A DNA stretch of 64,000 nucleotides from positions 124,001-188,000 of the forward strand of contig JAFYZT010000023.1 in assembly GCA_017548605.1 (NCBI GenBank). Direction: 5' to 3'. Under the pieces are notes generated by a model. It saw nothing but the letters and a program-made list of their open reading frames with translations. It ran no database searches and had not been told where the DNA came from. Below, piece after piece: positions 17,437 to 25,554 of the stretch (within the stretch, counting starts at the first letter, position 1; each line of letters opens with the position of its first letter). The position numbers and the translations under genes were made by a program. The stretch is from Prevotella sp. (GTDB lineage Bacteria; Bacteroidota; Bacteroidia; Bacteroidales; Bacteroidaceae).

Positions 17437-18315
17437 ATGGCAACAGAACAACTTAAAAACGAATTCCTCACCATCGAGGTATCTACCATGGGAGCCGAGC
17501 TCCAGAGTATCAAAAACAGTAAGGGTCATGAATACCTCTGGCAAGCCAATCCCGACTATTGGCCTCGCCGTTCACCCATTCTCTTCCCTATCGTCTGCGG
17601 GTTGTGGGAAGGTAAATATCGCATCGACGGCTACGAATACAAGATGGAACGGCATGGCTTTGCCCGTGACACCGAGTTTACCGTCATCTCGAAGAGCGAT
17701 ACCAAGGTGACCATGGCCATGCACGACACGCCGGAGACCCACCGGCTCTATCCTTTCCATTTCAATCTGGCTGTGACCTACCGTCTCGACGGAAGGAAGA
17801 TACATGTGATATGGCATGTGGAGAACACTGACCATGGTGAGATACATTTCCAGATAGGCGGTCATCCCGCGTTCTATGTGCCCGGTGTTAAGGACGATAA
17901 GCCTTTGAAAGGAAAAATGCTTTTTGACGATCCTGGCATGATTGAGCGTGTGTTCGGCGATGTCAACGGCTGTATCCGACCGGGACGATTCCCATTGGAA
18001 GATTGTCGCGATGGCGAATGGTCATTCACCGAGGAGAGTTTCAGGAATGATGCCGTGATTATCGACCGTTGCCAACTGTCGGAAGTGACATTGCTCGACG
18101 AGGACGAGGAGCCCCACGTCAGTGTACGCTTCAAGGCCCCTGCCGTTGGCATTTGGAGTCCGTATGGCAAACATGCTCCGTTTGTGTGTATCGAGCCGTG
18201 GTATGGCATCCACGACAAGGCCTATTATCAAGGTGACTTCAAGGAGAAGCAATACATGAACCACCTACAACCCGGCTCGTCGTTTATGAGTGAGTACACG
18301 ATAGAAATCAAGTAA
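17437..18315 (+). CDS. Aldose 1-epimerase family protein (LacX-like)
   Basis: A 292-residue galactose-mutarotase-fold protein. The N-terminal segment EVSTMGAELQSIKNSKGHEYLWQ and the central QIGGHPAF, with the His of the active site, are family hallmarks. The family includes LacX and hexose-6-phosphate mutarotase-like proteins, and the exact sugar is unknown. The promoter TATATTTG is at 17405-17412, 25 bases before the ATG. It is on the opposite strand from the RiPP operon that follows. Confidence 0.87.
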   Translation: MATEQLKNEFLTIEVSTMGAELQSIKNSKGHEYLWQANPDYWPRRSPILFPIVCGLWEGKYRIDGYEYKMERHGFARDTEFTVISKSDTKVTMAMHDTPETHRLYPFHFNLAVTYRLDGRKIHVIWHVENTDHGEIHFQIGGHPAFYVPGVKDDKPLKGKMLFDDPGMIERVFGDVNGCIRPGRFPLEDCRDGEWSFTEESFRNDAVIIDRCQLSEVTLLDEDEEPHVSVRFKAPAVGIWSPYGKHAPFVCIEPWYGIHDKAYYQGDFKEKQYMNHLQPGSSFMSEYTIEIK

Positions 18316-18346
18316 AGAGTGAGGGGTGGCAAGTTTACGCGAGACT

Positions 18347-18619
18347 TCAAGGTGTCACAAGATAAATCTCACATGAATCGAAATTGATTTCCCAGTTGCC
18401 GTTCTCGGCACTTTCCCAGCCGTACTTTGCAGACATGCGGTTCCACCAGTCCTGATACTTGGTGGCATTTTCTCCCATGTCGGCCACCAAACGGTCATAC
18501 AACTCCACATCATTAGCGGTAAGTATCTTGGCAAGCTCTCGCAAGCCATTGCGGCGCTCAAAGAGCAACTGTATCTCATTACGTTCGTCTTCACTGACTT
18601 TTCCTACAATCTTTTTCAT
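18347..18619 (-). CDS. CXXX-repeat peptide modification system small protein
   Basis: A 90-residue soluble protein (MKKIVGKVSEDERNEIQLLF...) with Trp-rich C-terminal half (DWWNRM, GWES...NWEINF). It matches what I know as the small accessory protein of CXXX-repeat peptide systems. Its start overlaps the end of the maturase gene by four bases (ATGA), so it is the last gene of the operon. It may bind the precursor leader or act as a chaperone for the two SPASM-type proteins, but that is inference. No Cys cluster is present, apart from one Cys near the end. Confidence 0.75.
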   Translation of the reverse strand: MKKIVGKVSEDERNEIQLLFERRNGLRELAKILTANDVELYDRLVADMGENATKYQDWWNRMSAKYGWESAENGNWEINFDSCEIYLVTP

Positions 18620-19563
18620 CTTCCTATGATTTCAAAAGGGTCAAGGTAATCAATTTTTTTAATTTCGGTCTCTGGTAAAAACATCCCCTCTTCCCTAATG
18701 GACAGGAGAAGGCTGCGGGCTGCGTTTCGCTCGACATGCGACATAACGCATTGCTGATGCGAGGGAGTGTTCACCTCCAGCGTGATGCGATGGTTCAGCC
18801 AGATGCAACGGTGACACTGAAAAGCATCACATCTCCGGCAAATCGGTGCATATTGCAGTTTGTATAACTGCTGATTGGGAATCTTCGGACCAGTGGTCAG
18901 ATCTCCCACGGCAAGAGTGCCTTCCCTGGAATAATAGAATGCCGGACAAATATAGAATTGTCCATCGGGGGCAAGAGTAACAGATGAGTCGCCAGCACCA
19001 CAATTGTTCATCTCCGTCAACATCATGCGGTCGGTCAGCAAATTAAACTGAACAGGATGGTTGTTCAGGTATTCTATCTTGACCATAGCAGCCATTTGCG
19101 AAAGAACTTCACGATAAGTAACTACATCTTCATCCGAAAAAGATTCCACGTCTGTAAACACCACATTGACGCGCCCAACATGTGGAAACACCTTGTTCAA
19201 GAGTTCATATTTCTGAAAAAAGGCATTGATACTTGTGCGTATCACTATCGATTTATCTCGAATCATTTCTGACGGTTCGACATCTTCTATCTTGTCGAAC
19301 ACCATCACATCGGCATCGGTAATGTCGGCGGCAGCAGACGGTTTAATCTTGACATGGTCGATGCTCTCTATCGTCTCATTCCATTCGGTTGGCAACTCAT
19401 AAGCGGGATAGACGAACTGTATCATCAAATTCTCAGTCATCGCCCAACGAATGGATTTCTCCAATACGTCCAAAGGCATCAAACGCGCTTGGCGTGTGCC
19501 TATAGGGTAATGGCAAAACGACGTGGACGTGTCATCCAATACAACAATCAAATATCTTAGCAT
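18616..19563 (-). CDS. CXXX-repeat peptide maturase (SPASM-type cysteines, no radical SAM motif)
   Basis: A 315-residue protein. A C-terminal cysteine set, C188, C206, C242, C245, C250, C253 and C272, has the spacing of a SPASM-like auxiliary iron-sulfur domain. There is no CxxxCxxC near the N terminus (MLRYLIVVLDDTSTSFCHYP), so it should not cleave S-adenosylmethionine itself. The family is, as I recall, the companion maturase of CXXX-repeat peptides. It starts 7 bases after the radical SAM gene and is followed by the 90-residue protein. A likely role is docking or electron transfer with the active enzyme. Confidence 0.8.
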   Translation of the reverse strand: MLRYLIVVLDDTSTSFCHYPIGTRQARLMPLDVLEKSIRWAMTENLMIQFVYPAYELPTEWNETIESIDHVKIKPSAAADITDADVMVFDKIEDVEPSEMIRDKSIVIRTSINAFFQKYELLNKVFPHVGRVNVVFTDVESFSDEDVVTYREVLSQMAAMVKIEYLNNHPVQFNLLTDRMMLTEMNNCGAGDSSVTLAPDGQFYICPAFYYSREGTLAVGDLTTGPKIPNQQLYKLQYAPICRRCDAFQCHRCIWLNHRITLEVNTPSHQQCVMSHVERNAARSLLLSIREEGMFLPETEIKKIDYLDPFEIIGR

Positions 19564-19569
19564 AAGAAA

Positions 19570-20802
19570 TCAGCAAATATCGGGGTTGACATCTTTTTTG
19601 TTCTTCTCAAAATCCTCACGTTTGCCCTCTTGTTCCAACTTGCGGAACAAACGGTTCCAATAGTAGTTGTTGGCATGCACCCTTGCCTTGTGCATCAGAC
19701 AGATAGCCGTGGAACGCTGATAAATGGTCGGACTATCGGCAGCGTCGTAATTTTCTCCCTGGCACCAAGCGCATCCGCTTGCCACTTCACAGTCAATACA
19801 TTTTTGTGGTGATTGTGTAGTACGGTCGAGTGTGAGGAACGGACGTAGCTTGTTCTTGTTGATGCCGTCATGCACGTTGCCAATGATGATGGGAGCCTTT
19901 GAACGTAACGAATAGGCGGCAAAGCGTGTGCATGGATAGAAATTGCCAGCTGCGTCGATGGCTAGCATCTTGCCAGCGCCACACCAGTTATTGTTCTCAC
20001 GCTCAGGATCTAACGGCTTGCCGATGTTTTCACTGAAAAACGAGCAAGCATAGTCTTCATACCAACCTTCATCGATGATGGCATCAGCCAGTTGCATCAA
20101 CTGGTCCTCAAAGAGTCGGTCATCGCCTTCCTGCCACACATCCTCGAACACCACATTGATATTCACCTGGTGGATGCCCAGAGAGTAGAGGTGGAGCACA
20201 CTCTCCTTGATGTAGGGGATGTCGGCACTGCTGATAGTGACTTTCGTGCCAGCATCCGGGAATTGAGAAAGCCACAGAGGTATGTTCCTGACCACATCAT
20301 CATAACTGCCACGCTCATCCTTACCGCCCTTCCATATCCTGTTCAGGTCATGCTTGCGCTTTGTGCCGTCGATGGTGATGCCTATCGACAGGTGGGTGGG
20401 GTTTTTTCGGATGAATGTCTGCACCTTGTCGGAGTGGTAGTTGATACCATTGGTAGAAAAACTGAAACGATAGGAATCGAACCAATGGTGATGACGACGG
20501 TACAGTTCCTTTTTTATATAGTCGCAGATGCGGTCAATGAGGTCGATTTCAAGGAACGGCTCGCCGCCGATGAAGTCGAAAACGACCGATTTTTCGGGAA
20601 AGTCCTGTTCATGTTCCAGGATATAGTCTACAGCCTGTTTCGCCACATCCCACGACATGCGCTCTTTCTCGTTCTTACCCACCAGATAGCAATACTTGCA
20701 GGCCAACTGACAGTCCTTGGTTACAATGAAGGTGATGGATTTAGCCATTCCCTCTTGCCAGTTGCCCGCATTCCCCCTGATTGTTGCTTTCCGATTGTCC
20801 AT
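19570..20802 (-). CDS. Radical SAM peptide maturase for the CXXX-repeat target
   Basis: A 410-residue radical SAM enzyme. The SAM cluster cysteines are C31, C35 and C38 (CQLACKYC), and GGEP is at 79-82. The SPASM domain has C274, C291, C335, C338, C344, C347 and C368, enough for two auxiliary 4Fe-4S clusters. Such enzymes form thioether or other carbon-centred cross-links on Cys-rich peptides; here the Cys-every-fourth-residue precursors next door are the obvious substrate. A Cys-containing tail NPDIC ends the protein. A 14-bp hairpin separates it from the upstream precursor gene. Confidence 0.92.
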   Translation of the reverse strand: MDNRKATIRGNAGNWQEGMAKSITFIVTKDCQLACKYCYLVGKNEKERMSWDVAKQAVDYILEHEQDFPEKSVVFDFIGGEPFLEIDLIDRICDYIKKELYRRHHHWFDSYRFSFSTNGINYHSDKVQTFIRKNPTHLSIGITIDGTKRKHDLNRIWKGGKDERGSYDDVVRNIPLWLSQFPDAGTKVTISSADIPYIKESVLHLYSLGIHQVNINVVFEDVWQEGDDRLFEDQLMQLADAIIDEGWYEDYACSFFSENIGKPLDPERENNNWCGAGKMLAIDAAGNFYPCTRFAAYSLRSKAPIIIGNVHDGINKNKLRPFLTLDRTTQSPQKCIDCEVASGCAWCQGENYDAADSPTIYQRSTAICLMHKARVHANNYYWNRLFRKLEQEGKREDFEKNKKDVNPDIC

Positions 20803-20844
20803 TACGGCTCTATTTCGTGAAGAATCCTTCTATTGAATACCAAT

Positions 20845-20884
20845 AATTCTCAGACCTGCCGCGTCGGTACCAGGTCTGAGAATT
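20845..20884 (-). terminator. Hairpin between precursor and maturase genes
   Basis: Perfect 14-bp inverted repeat, AATTCTCAGACCTG (20845-20858) and CAGGTCTGAGAATT (20871-20884), with a 12-base loop. Read on the minus strand no T tract follows, so it is better seen as a partial terminator or mRNA end protector that raises precursor over enzyme levels. Confidence 0.65.
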
Positions 20885-20922
20885 GTTTTCCCGGAAAACG
20901 ATATGACATGGTCGTTGACCGT

Positions 20923-21219
20923 TTAATTTCTCGTGGAGCCATAGGAGCAACTGCCCGCGCAGTCTCCTGTGCAACTGCCATCGCAACTTTGCTGGCAACC
21001 GCCTTCGCACGACCCAGTGCAAGCGCCTCTACATCCTGTATAGCATCCGCTATTGCATCCTCCATAGCATCCCGAGCACCAAGTCGATTGGGTGTCTTTC
21101 TCATGGGCATGGCTCACGAAGGGCATCTGGCTGACGGCTATGGCACCCACGATGGGAAGAGCCTTCTTGGCGGCACTCTTGAAAAACTCGCGGCGCGATT
21201 GTAATTCCTTGCTATCCAT
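20923..21219 (-). CDS. CXXX-repeat RiPP precursor 1
   Basis: A 98-residue precursor peptide. Residues 1-38 form a leader (MDSKELQSRREFFKSAAKKA...) with a twin-arginine motif SRREFFK, a hydrophobic stretch and an A-x-A-type site near residue 38. The core has 12 Cys: C48, then C51 to C91 at every fourth position without a break. The residues between are mostly Gly, Ser, Asp, Thr, for example CTGSCEGGC and CDGSCTGDC. It shares the leader almost exactly with precursor 2. The regular Cys spacing is the substrate signature of this family of radical SAM modified peptides. Confidence 0.9.
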   Translation of the reverse strand: MDSKELQSRREFFKSAAKKALPIVGAIAVSQMPFVSHAHEKDTQSTWCSGCYGGCNSGCYTGCRGACTGSCEGGCQQSCDGSCTGDCAGSCSYGSTRN

Positions 21220-21273
21220 AAAAAGATTCGTTTGATGTTGATTTCGTTTGACTCAAAAAGGCAAGAAGCAGGA

Positions 21274-21576
21274 TTACGAACTTGTGTAGGCACATGTCCG
21301 ATAACAGTTGCCCGAGCAGTCGCCCGTGCAACTTCCGCTGCACGTGCTTCGGCAACCCCGGTAACAATCACCATCGCATGAACCTTGACAGCCCGTATAG
21401 CATCCATCGGAACATCCGCTGTCACAATTGTCATCGCAACCCATGTTAACTTTCCTCTCACGGGCATTGCCCACGAGCGGCACTTGGCTGATGGCTATGG
21501 CACCCACAATGGGAAGAGCCTTCTTGGCTGCGCTCTTGAAAAAATCGCGTCGCGATTGCAATTCTTTGCTATCCAT
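21274..21576 (-). CDS. CXXX-repeat RiPP precursor 2
   Basis: A 100-residue precursor and the first gene of the operon. The leader is nearly identical to precursor 1 (SRRDFFKSAAKKALPIVG). The core has 13 Cys from C47 to C95, every fourth residue without exception. It is more charged than precursor 1 (CDDNC, CYRGC, CYRTC), so the two products differ in side-chain chemistry while keeping the Cys grid. A promoter, TATATTTG with TTG 20 bases upstream (complement of 21613-21643), lies 37 bases ahead of the start. Confidence 0.9.
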   Translation of the reverse strand: MDSKELQSRRDFFKSAAKKALPIVGAIAISQVPLVGNARERKVNMGCDDNCDSGCSDGCYTGCQGSCDGDCYRGCRSTCSGSCTGDCSGNCYRTCAYTSS

Positions 21577-21612
21577 AACTGACTAATTCATAAATAATTA
21601 CTAAATATCGGC

Positions 21613-21643
21613 CAAATATAACACCAATAATTTTTTTTTGCAA
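21613..21643 (-). promoter_or_regulatory. Promoter of the CXXX-repeat peptide operon
   Basis: On the minus strand TTG (complement of 21641-21643) and TATATTTG (complement of 21613-21620) are about 20 bases apart. The region is very AT-rich with a nine-base T run between the boxes on the plus strand. Confidence 0.7.
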
Positions 21644-21719
21644 CTATTTTTAGAATTATTAACAAGATATTTGATTATGGAGAACAGAAACAATACCTCA
21701 GAATACTAAATGCCCAACA

Positions 21720-23009
21720 CTAATCTCCGTATGTAACACGGAAGATATTGACGGCGTTACCACCTTGGTTACGTCGACCCTGTGAGGTGACGATGACCCA
21801 CTGGCCATCGCGGGAGATATCGAGGCCCACGGGGTAGGAGTCGCAGGTGATACGTGCCACAGTGCGCATCTTCCGGGTGTCAACCACGCATACCTCGGAA
21901 GCAGCGTTACAGGCTGCAAAGACATAGTGTCCGTCAGGGGAAATCTCGATAGTGCGTGCGCCAGTTCCTACCTGACACTCCTCCCAACCAGAGACCGAAC
22001 CGAGGTGGTTCTTCATCTGCCGAGCCGCCTCGAGAAATTTCTCCAACGGCAGGCGCTGCACATAACCGGCAGCATTGATGCTGAGATAGAGATAGCCGTT
22101 GTTGATGACGAGGTGGCGAACGTTTGAACGCATGCCCTGCACCCGTCCGAGGTATTCCATGTTCTGCATGTCGAAGACAGCAATACCTCCCGACTGCCCC
22201 ATACACCCTACAAGCAGGTAATGGTCGTCGGGCGTGAACACCGTGCCACGCAGACAGTAGCCACTGTTATTGTCACGGTCAATCTGATGTGTCATGCTGA
22301 AGTTCAACGGCAGCACATAATCGACCACCAGCAGCCGTTCGTGCCGCCATTCCTGAGGATTATCGCTGTCGACACGCACCAGTCCGACAGTGTTGTTGCC
22401 CCAATGAGTGATGGCCACATATTTGCCATCGTGAGAGCAACACACCATCTTTGGTAATGGACCAGTTTCCATGAGGCGCACTATCTCATCGGTTTCCGTA
22501 TCGATGATGGCCAATGCTGAGGGGTCCTGCGCATTGATATCGTAGGTACGCCGATAGTAAGGCACCCAGAAATAACGTCCACCATGCGAGAAACAACCCT
22601 CGACGGGTTTTCCCGCAAAGGTGTTCAGGTTCGTCTTATAGTGCGTGAACGGGTAGAGGTCTGACGGTGGACTCCACAGCGCATCTTTCGACGGGTCACA
22701 CTGGTGGTTGATGGTCTTGAGTTTTCGGTTCGTACCCATCTCGAAGACCACGGTGGCACATCCCTCGAGCGAGTTGATATAGTATTTCTTGCCGTTAGGG
22801 TGTATGTTCGCCGACTTCGGTGAGTTGACGGCCGTCTCGCGCGTCTGCGCATCACCACCGCTATAGTTCTGGCGTTTATCAACAGAGGTGATAGTGAGCT
22901 GTCCGTCATCAGAACGCACCGACGTGCCCAAGACGGAGTGTTTGAGTGGCGGCTGTGCCGTGGCCTGCAGGGCGAAGAGAGCAAGGGCTGCAATAAGAAG
23001 TTTTTTCAT
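21720..23009 (-). CDS. Secreted YncE-like beta-propeller protein
   Basis: A 429-residue exported protein with a signal peptide (MKKLLIAALALFALQATAQ). It has repeated propeller-blade motifs such as SPDGHYVFAACNAASEVCVVDT, SRDGQWVIVTSQG and TPDDHYLLVGC, as in YncE/surface-layer beta-propellers. Such proteins bind ligands or scaffold others in the periplasm. The gene lies upstream of the CXXX-repeat operon on the same strand, with the operon's own promoter in between, so a link with the peptides is possible but unproven. No promoter box was clear upstream. Confidence 0.8.
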   Translation of the reverse strand: MKKLLIAALALFALQATAQPPLKHSVLGTSVRSDDGQLTITSVDKRQNYSGGDAQTRETAVNSPKSANIHPNGKKYYINSLEGCATVVFEMGTNRKLKTINHQCDPSKDALWSPPSDLYPFTHYKTNLNTFAGKPVEGCFSHGGRYFWVPYYRRTYDINAQDPSALAIIDTETDEIVRLMETGPLPKMVCCSHDGKYVAITHWGNNTVGLVRVDSDNPQEWRHERLLVVDYVLPLNFSMTHQIDRDNNSGYCLRGTVFTPDDHYLLVGCMGQSGGIAVFDMQNMEYLGRVQGMRSNVRHLVINNGYLYLSINAAGYVQRLPLEKFLEAARQMKNHLGSVSGWEECQVGTGARTIEISPDGHYVFAACNAASEVCVVDTRKMRTVARITCDSYPVGLDISRDGQWVIVTSQGRRNQGGNAVNIFRVTYGD

Positions 23010-23174
23010 TTTTATAGGATAGGAAATTCTAGGGAATAATAGGATACTCTAGGGGTAAAAGGAAATTCTAGGATATTTGGGAGGAGTTAGGACATCTAGG
23101 AGGTTCTTGTGAGGAATAATGGAGAAGGGCAGAGTAATCTCTCACCACTCACCTCTTACCTCTCACCACTTCTT

Positions 23175-24107
23175 TCAATACGCTTCGCGATATTTGCTTT
23201 CGTCTTTGTCTTCGAGCATGGAGAGATAGGAGTTGTAGCGGCTTTCGGCTATATAATGATTCTTGACGGCTTCGATGACCGCACAGTCGGGTTCATGCGT
23301 ATGCGTACAGTTGTTGAAGCGACAGTCCGCTGACACCTTGAATATCTCGCGGAAATAGGAGCATATCTCCTCCGGCTCCATATCGTAGGCTCCGAAGCCT
23401 TTTACTCCAGGCGTGTCGATAGCCCACCCGCCGCAGGGGAGGCGGAGCATCTCGCTGAAGGTGGTGGTGTGCATGCCTGTGTTATGCGCATCGGAGATTT
23501 CTGCTGTTCGCAGTTGGACACCCGGTATGAGGCGATTAAGCAGTGTTGACTTGCCCACACCGCTGTTGCCGCTGAAAAGCGTTATCTTGTCGCGCAGCAG
23601 TTCCTCCAGTTCATCGACACCCTCACCTGTAGTGGCGGAAATCTCACAGCAGGTGTACCCGATGCCCTCATAGAGATCGACCATCATGTGTTGCAGGTGT
23701 CGTTCCTCGGGGCTGAGTCGGTCGGTCTTGTTGAAGACCATCACCACGGGCACAGCATACGCCTCGGCGGTAGCCAGGAAGCGGTCGATGAAGGTGGTGG
23801 ATGTCTCGGGGTAGTTGACCGTGACGATGAGGAACGCTTGGTCAACATTTGCCGCGATGATATGGCACTGCTTCGACAGGTTTGACGAGCGCCGTATGAT
23901 ATAGTTACGGCGGTCATCGATATGAGTGATGAACGCCGTACCCTCTTGGTTGGTCAGTATGGTTACACGGTCGCCCACCGCCACAGGGTTAGTGCTCCGT
24001 ATGCCCTTAAGGCGGAAGTTACCCTTTATCTTGCTGTCGATGACAGCACCCTCATCGGTGAGTACCGTGTACCAGCTGCCCGTATTCTTGATGACGAGTC
24101 CTTTCAT
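23175..24107 (-). CDS. rsgA: Ribosome small-subunit GTPase RsgA
   Basis: Circularly permuted GTPase that checks 30S subunit maturation. An OB-fold comes first ([11 protein letters not shown]...), then G4 NKTD (VMVFNKTDR) and the later G1 loop [14 protein letters not shown]. Switch residues TTT lie in [11 protein letters not shown], and the zinc-binding C-terminal cluster is [14 protein letters not shown]. The length of 310 residues is normal. It begins 7 bases after frr, so the two form an operon of late ribosome functions. Confidence 0.96.
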   Translation of the reverse strand: MKGLVIKNTGSWYTVLTDEGAVIDSKIKGNFRLKGIRSTNPVAVGDRVTILTNQEGTAFITHIDDRRNYIIRRSSNLSKQCHIIAANVDQAFLIVTVNYPETSTTFIDRFLATAEAYAVPVVMVFNKTDRLSPEERHLQHMMVDLYEGIGYTCCEISATTGEGVDELEELLRDKITLFSGNSGVGKSTLLNRLIPGVQLRTAEISDAHNTGMHTTTFSEMLRLPCGGWAIDTPGVKGFGAYDMEPEEICSYFREIFKVSADCRFNNCTHTHEPDCAVIEAVKNHYIAESRYNSYLSMLEDKDESKYREAY

Positions 24108-24113
24108 GCGGGA

Positions 24114-24674
24114 TCAGACCGTCATAATCTCTTTGTTCTTTGCCGCCAACAGTTCGTCGATTTTCTTGATGAACTTGTCGTGAATCTTCTGCAGTTCAAG
24201 TTCGGCATCCTTTTCGTTGTCTTCCGACAGTCCGTCCTTAATGGCTTTTTTCAGGCGGTCCTTGATGTCGCCGCGCACGTTGCGCACCTCCACCTTGGCC
24301 TTCTCGCCGATTTTGTTACACTGCTTGGCCAGTTCACGACGGCGCTCCTCGGTGGGCTGAGGTATGCCCAAACGGACGATTTCGCCGTTGTTCTCTGGTG
24401 TGATACCTACGTCGGAGTCCATGATAGCCTTTTCGATGGCCTTAATCATTTTCTTATCCCATGGCCTGATGGCAATGGTTCGCGGGTCGGGTGTGGACAC
24501 GTTGGCTACTTGGTTGAGCGGCACCATCTGTCCGTAGGAGTCTACCCTCACACCGCTGACGATGGCGATATTGGCCCTTCCGGCACGTATGCGTGCCAGC
24601 TGTTCTTCAAGGAACATGGCGGCCATCTCCATTCTCTCTTCACTCTCGTTGAGTGTTGCTTTTACGTCGATCAT
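24114..24674 (-). CDS. frr: Ribosome recycling factor
   Basis: Releases 50S subunits after termination together with EF-G. The 186-residue protein starts at the ATG at 24674 (MIDVKATLNESEERM). The family core RIRAGRANIAIVSGVRVDSYG and the C-terminal helical segment EVRNVRGDIKDRLKKA are present. An upstream in-frame extension of 41 residues is hydrophobic and rich in aromatic residues and is not part of the family. It is followed immediately by rsgA. Confidence 0.96.
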   Translation of the reverse strand: MIDVKATLNESEERMEMAAMFLEEQLARIRAGRANIAIVSGVRVDSYGQMVPLNQVANVSTPDPRTIAIRPWDKKMIKAIEKAIMDSDVGITPENNGEIVRLGIPQPTEERRRELAKQCNKIGEKAKVEVRNVRGDIKDRLKKAIKDGLSEDNEKDAELELQKIHDKFIKKIDELLAAKNKEIMTV

Positions 24675-24796
24675 GATATAGTTGTTATGATTGTTATAGA
24701 TTATTTGCCACAAAAATAGAAAGATTTCGCGGAATACGCAAAAAAGTGGGGAATATTTTTTAGTTTGGAGATTGAAGTTTAAAATACCACTCGACA

Positions 24797-24948
24797 CTAA
24801 ACATATTCAACTTCCGCAAGTTCCAATTGTAAGGAGTTAAAAGAAGTTAGGAGGAGTTAGAAGAAGTTAGAAGCCAATAGCCTGGAATCCATCAAGGTTG
24901 GTTAGGTATTGTCCTTTATCTTCACCGCTGACAAGCGGCAATCTTCCT
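24797..24948. repeat. GGAGTTA-type intergenic filler
   Basis: Repeated (A)GGAGTTA and AGAAGTTAG units at 24832-24872, then sequence without a gene. The same word family occurs near 23085, 27290, 27725, 31772 and 52425. Confidence 0.5.
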
Positions 24949-25437
24949 TTATCTTCTTTTATCTTCATAACATGCGCTTGAATAAACATATATACTGTTG
25001 CCCACGATGGCAGCGGCGGATTCAAGGAAAGCCACATCATCGGGGGAGAAATCGGCCAATAGTTTGCTGTCAACATCGAGAACGGCCATCACATCGCCAT
25101 TGGCGTTGAAGAGCGGTGTCACCACCTCTGACTGGCTAAGTGAACTGCATGCGATGTGACCGGGAAACTGATGCACATCGTCGACAACGATGGTGCGCCG
25201 TTCTTTCCATGCCGTGCCGCATACGCCGCGACCATAAGTAATGTGCATACATGCCACCGATCCCTGGAAGGGGCCAAGCGACAACTCATCGCCACGCACT
25301 ACGTAGAATCCCACCCAGAAATAGCCTGTCGCCTCCTTGATGAGTGCTGCAGCATTGGACAACACAGCCATCTCATCGTGCTCACCATCAAAAAGCGCTT
25401 TCAGTTGTTCAAGTGCCAGGTTGTAGTTTTCTTTCAT
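24949..25437 (-). CDS. Free methionine-(R)-sulfoxide reductase (GAF domain)
   Basis: A 162-residue GAF-fold enzyme that reduces free methionine-R-sulfoxide. The signature GPFQGSVAC...GRGVCGTAW and DVHQFPGHIACSS holds the three catalytic or resolving Cys. The closing SEVVTPLF and LDVDS segments match the family. Promoter TATTTTTG (complement of 25471-25478) lies about 34 bases upstream. It stands divergent from the small secreted protein at 25555. Confidence 0.88.
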   Translation of the reverse strand: MKENYNLALEQLKALFDGEHDEMAVLSNAAALIKEATGYFWVGFYVVRGDELSLGPFQGSVACMHITYGRGVCGTAWKERRTIVVDDVHQFPGHIACSSLSQSEVVTPLFNANGDVMAVLDVDSKLLADFSPDDVAFLESAAAIVGNSIYVYSSACYEDKRR

Positions 25438-25520
25438 GACGTATTACGATAAAAGCAGTTAATGACATCGCAAAAATATGAAAAAAAACGGGAATAATAT
25501 GTTTTTTCCCAAAAAACTAT

Positions 25521-25528
25521 TATCTTTG
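25521..25528 (+). promoter_or_regulatory. -7 box of the small T9SS-tail protein
   Basis: TATCTTTG at 25521-25528 precedes the ATG at 25555 by 26 bases. Confidence 0.65.
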
Positions 25529-25554
25529 CAAAGTAATAATTAGATGATTTTATC

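Noticed and set aside
20923-21576. 12-base periodic GC-rich repeats that look like a microsatellite or CRISPR-like array
   Set aside because: The period is the Cys-every-fourth-residue codon pattern of two intact precursor genes.
21720-23009. Beta-propeller gene as a member of the RiPP operon
   Set aside because: The operon has its own promoter after this gene and no functional link is visible; kept only as a neighbour.
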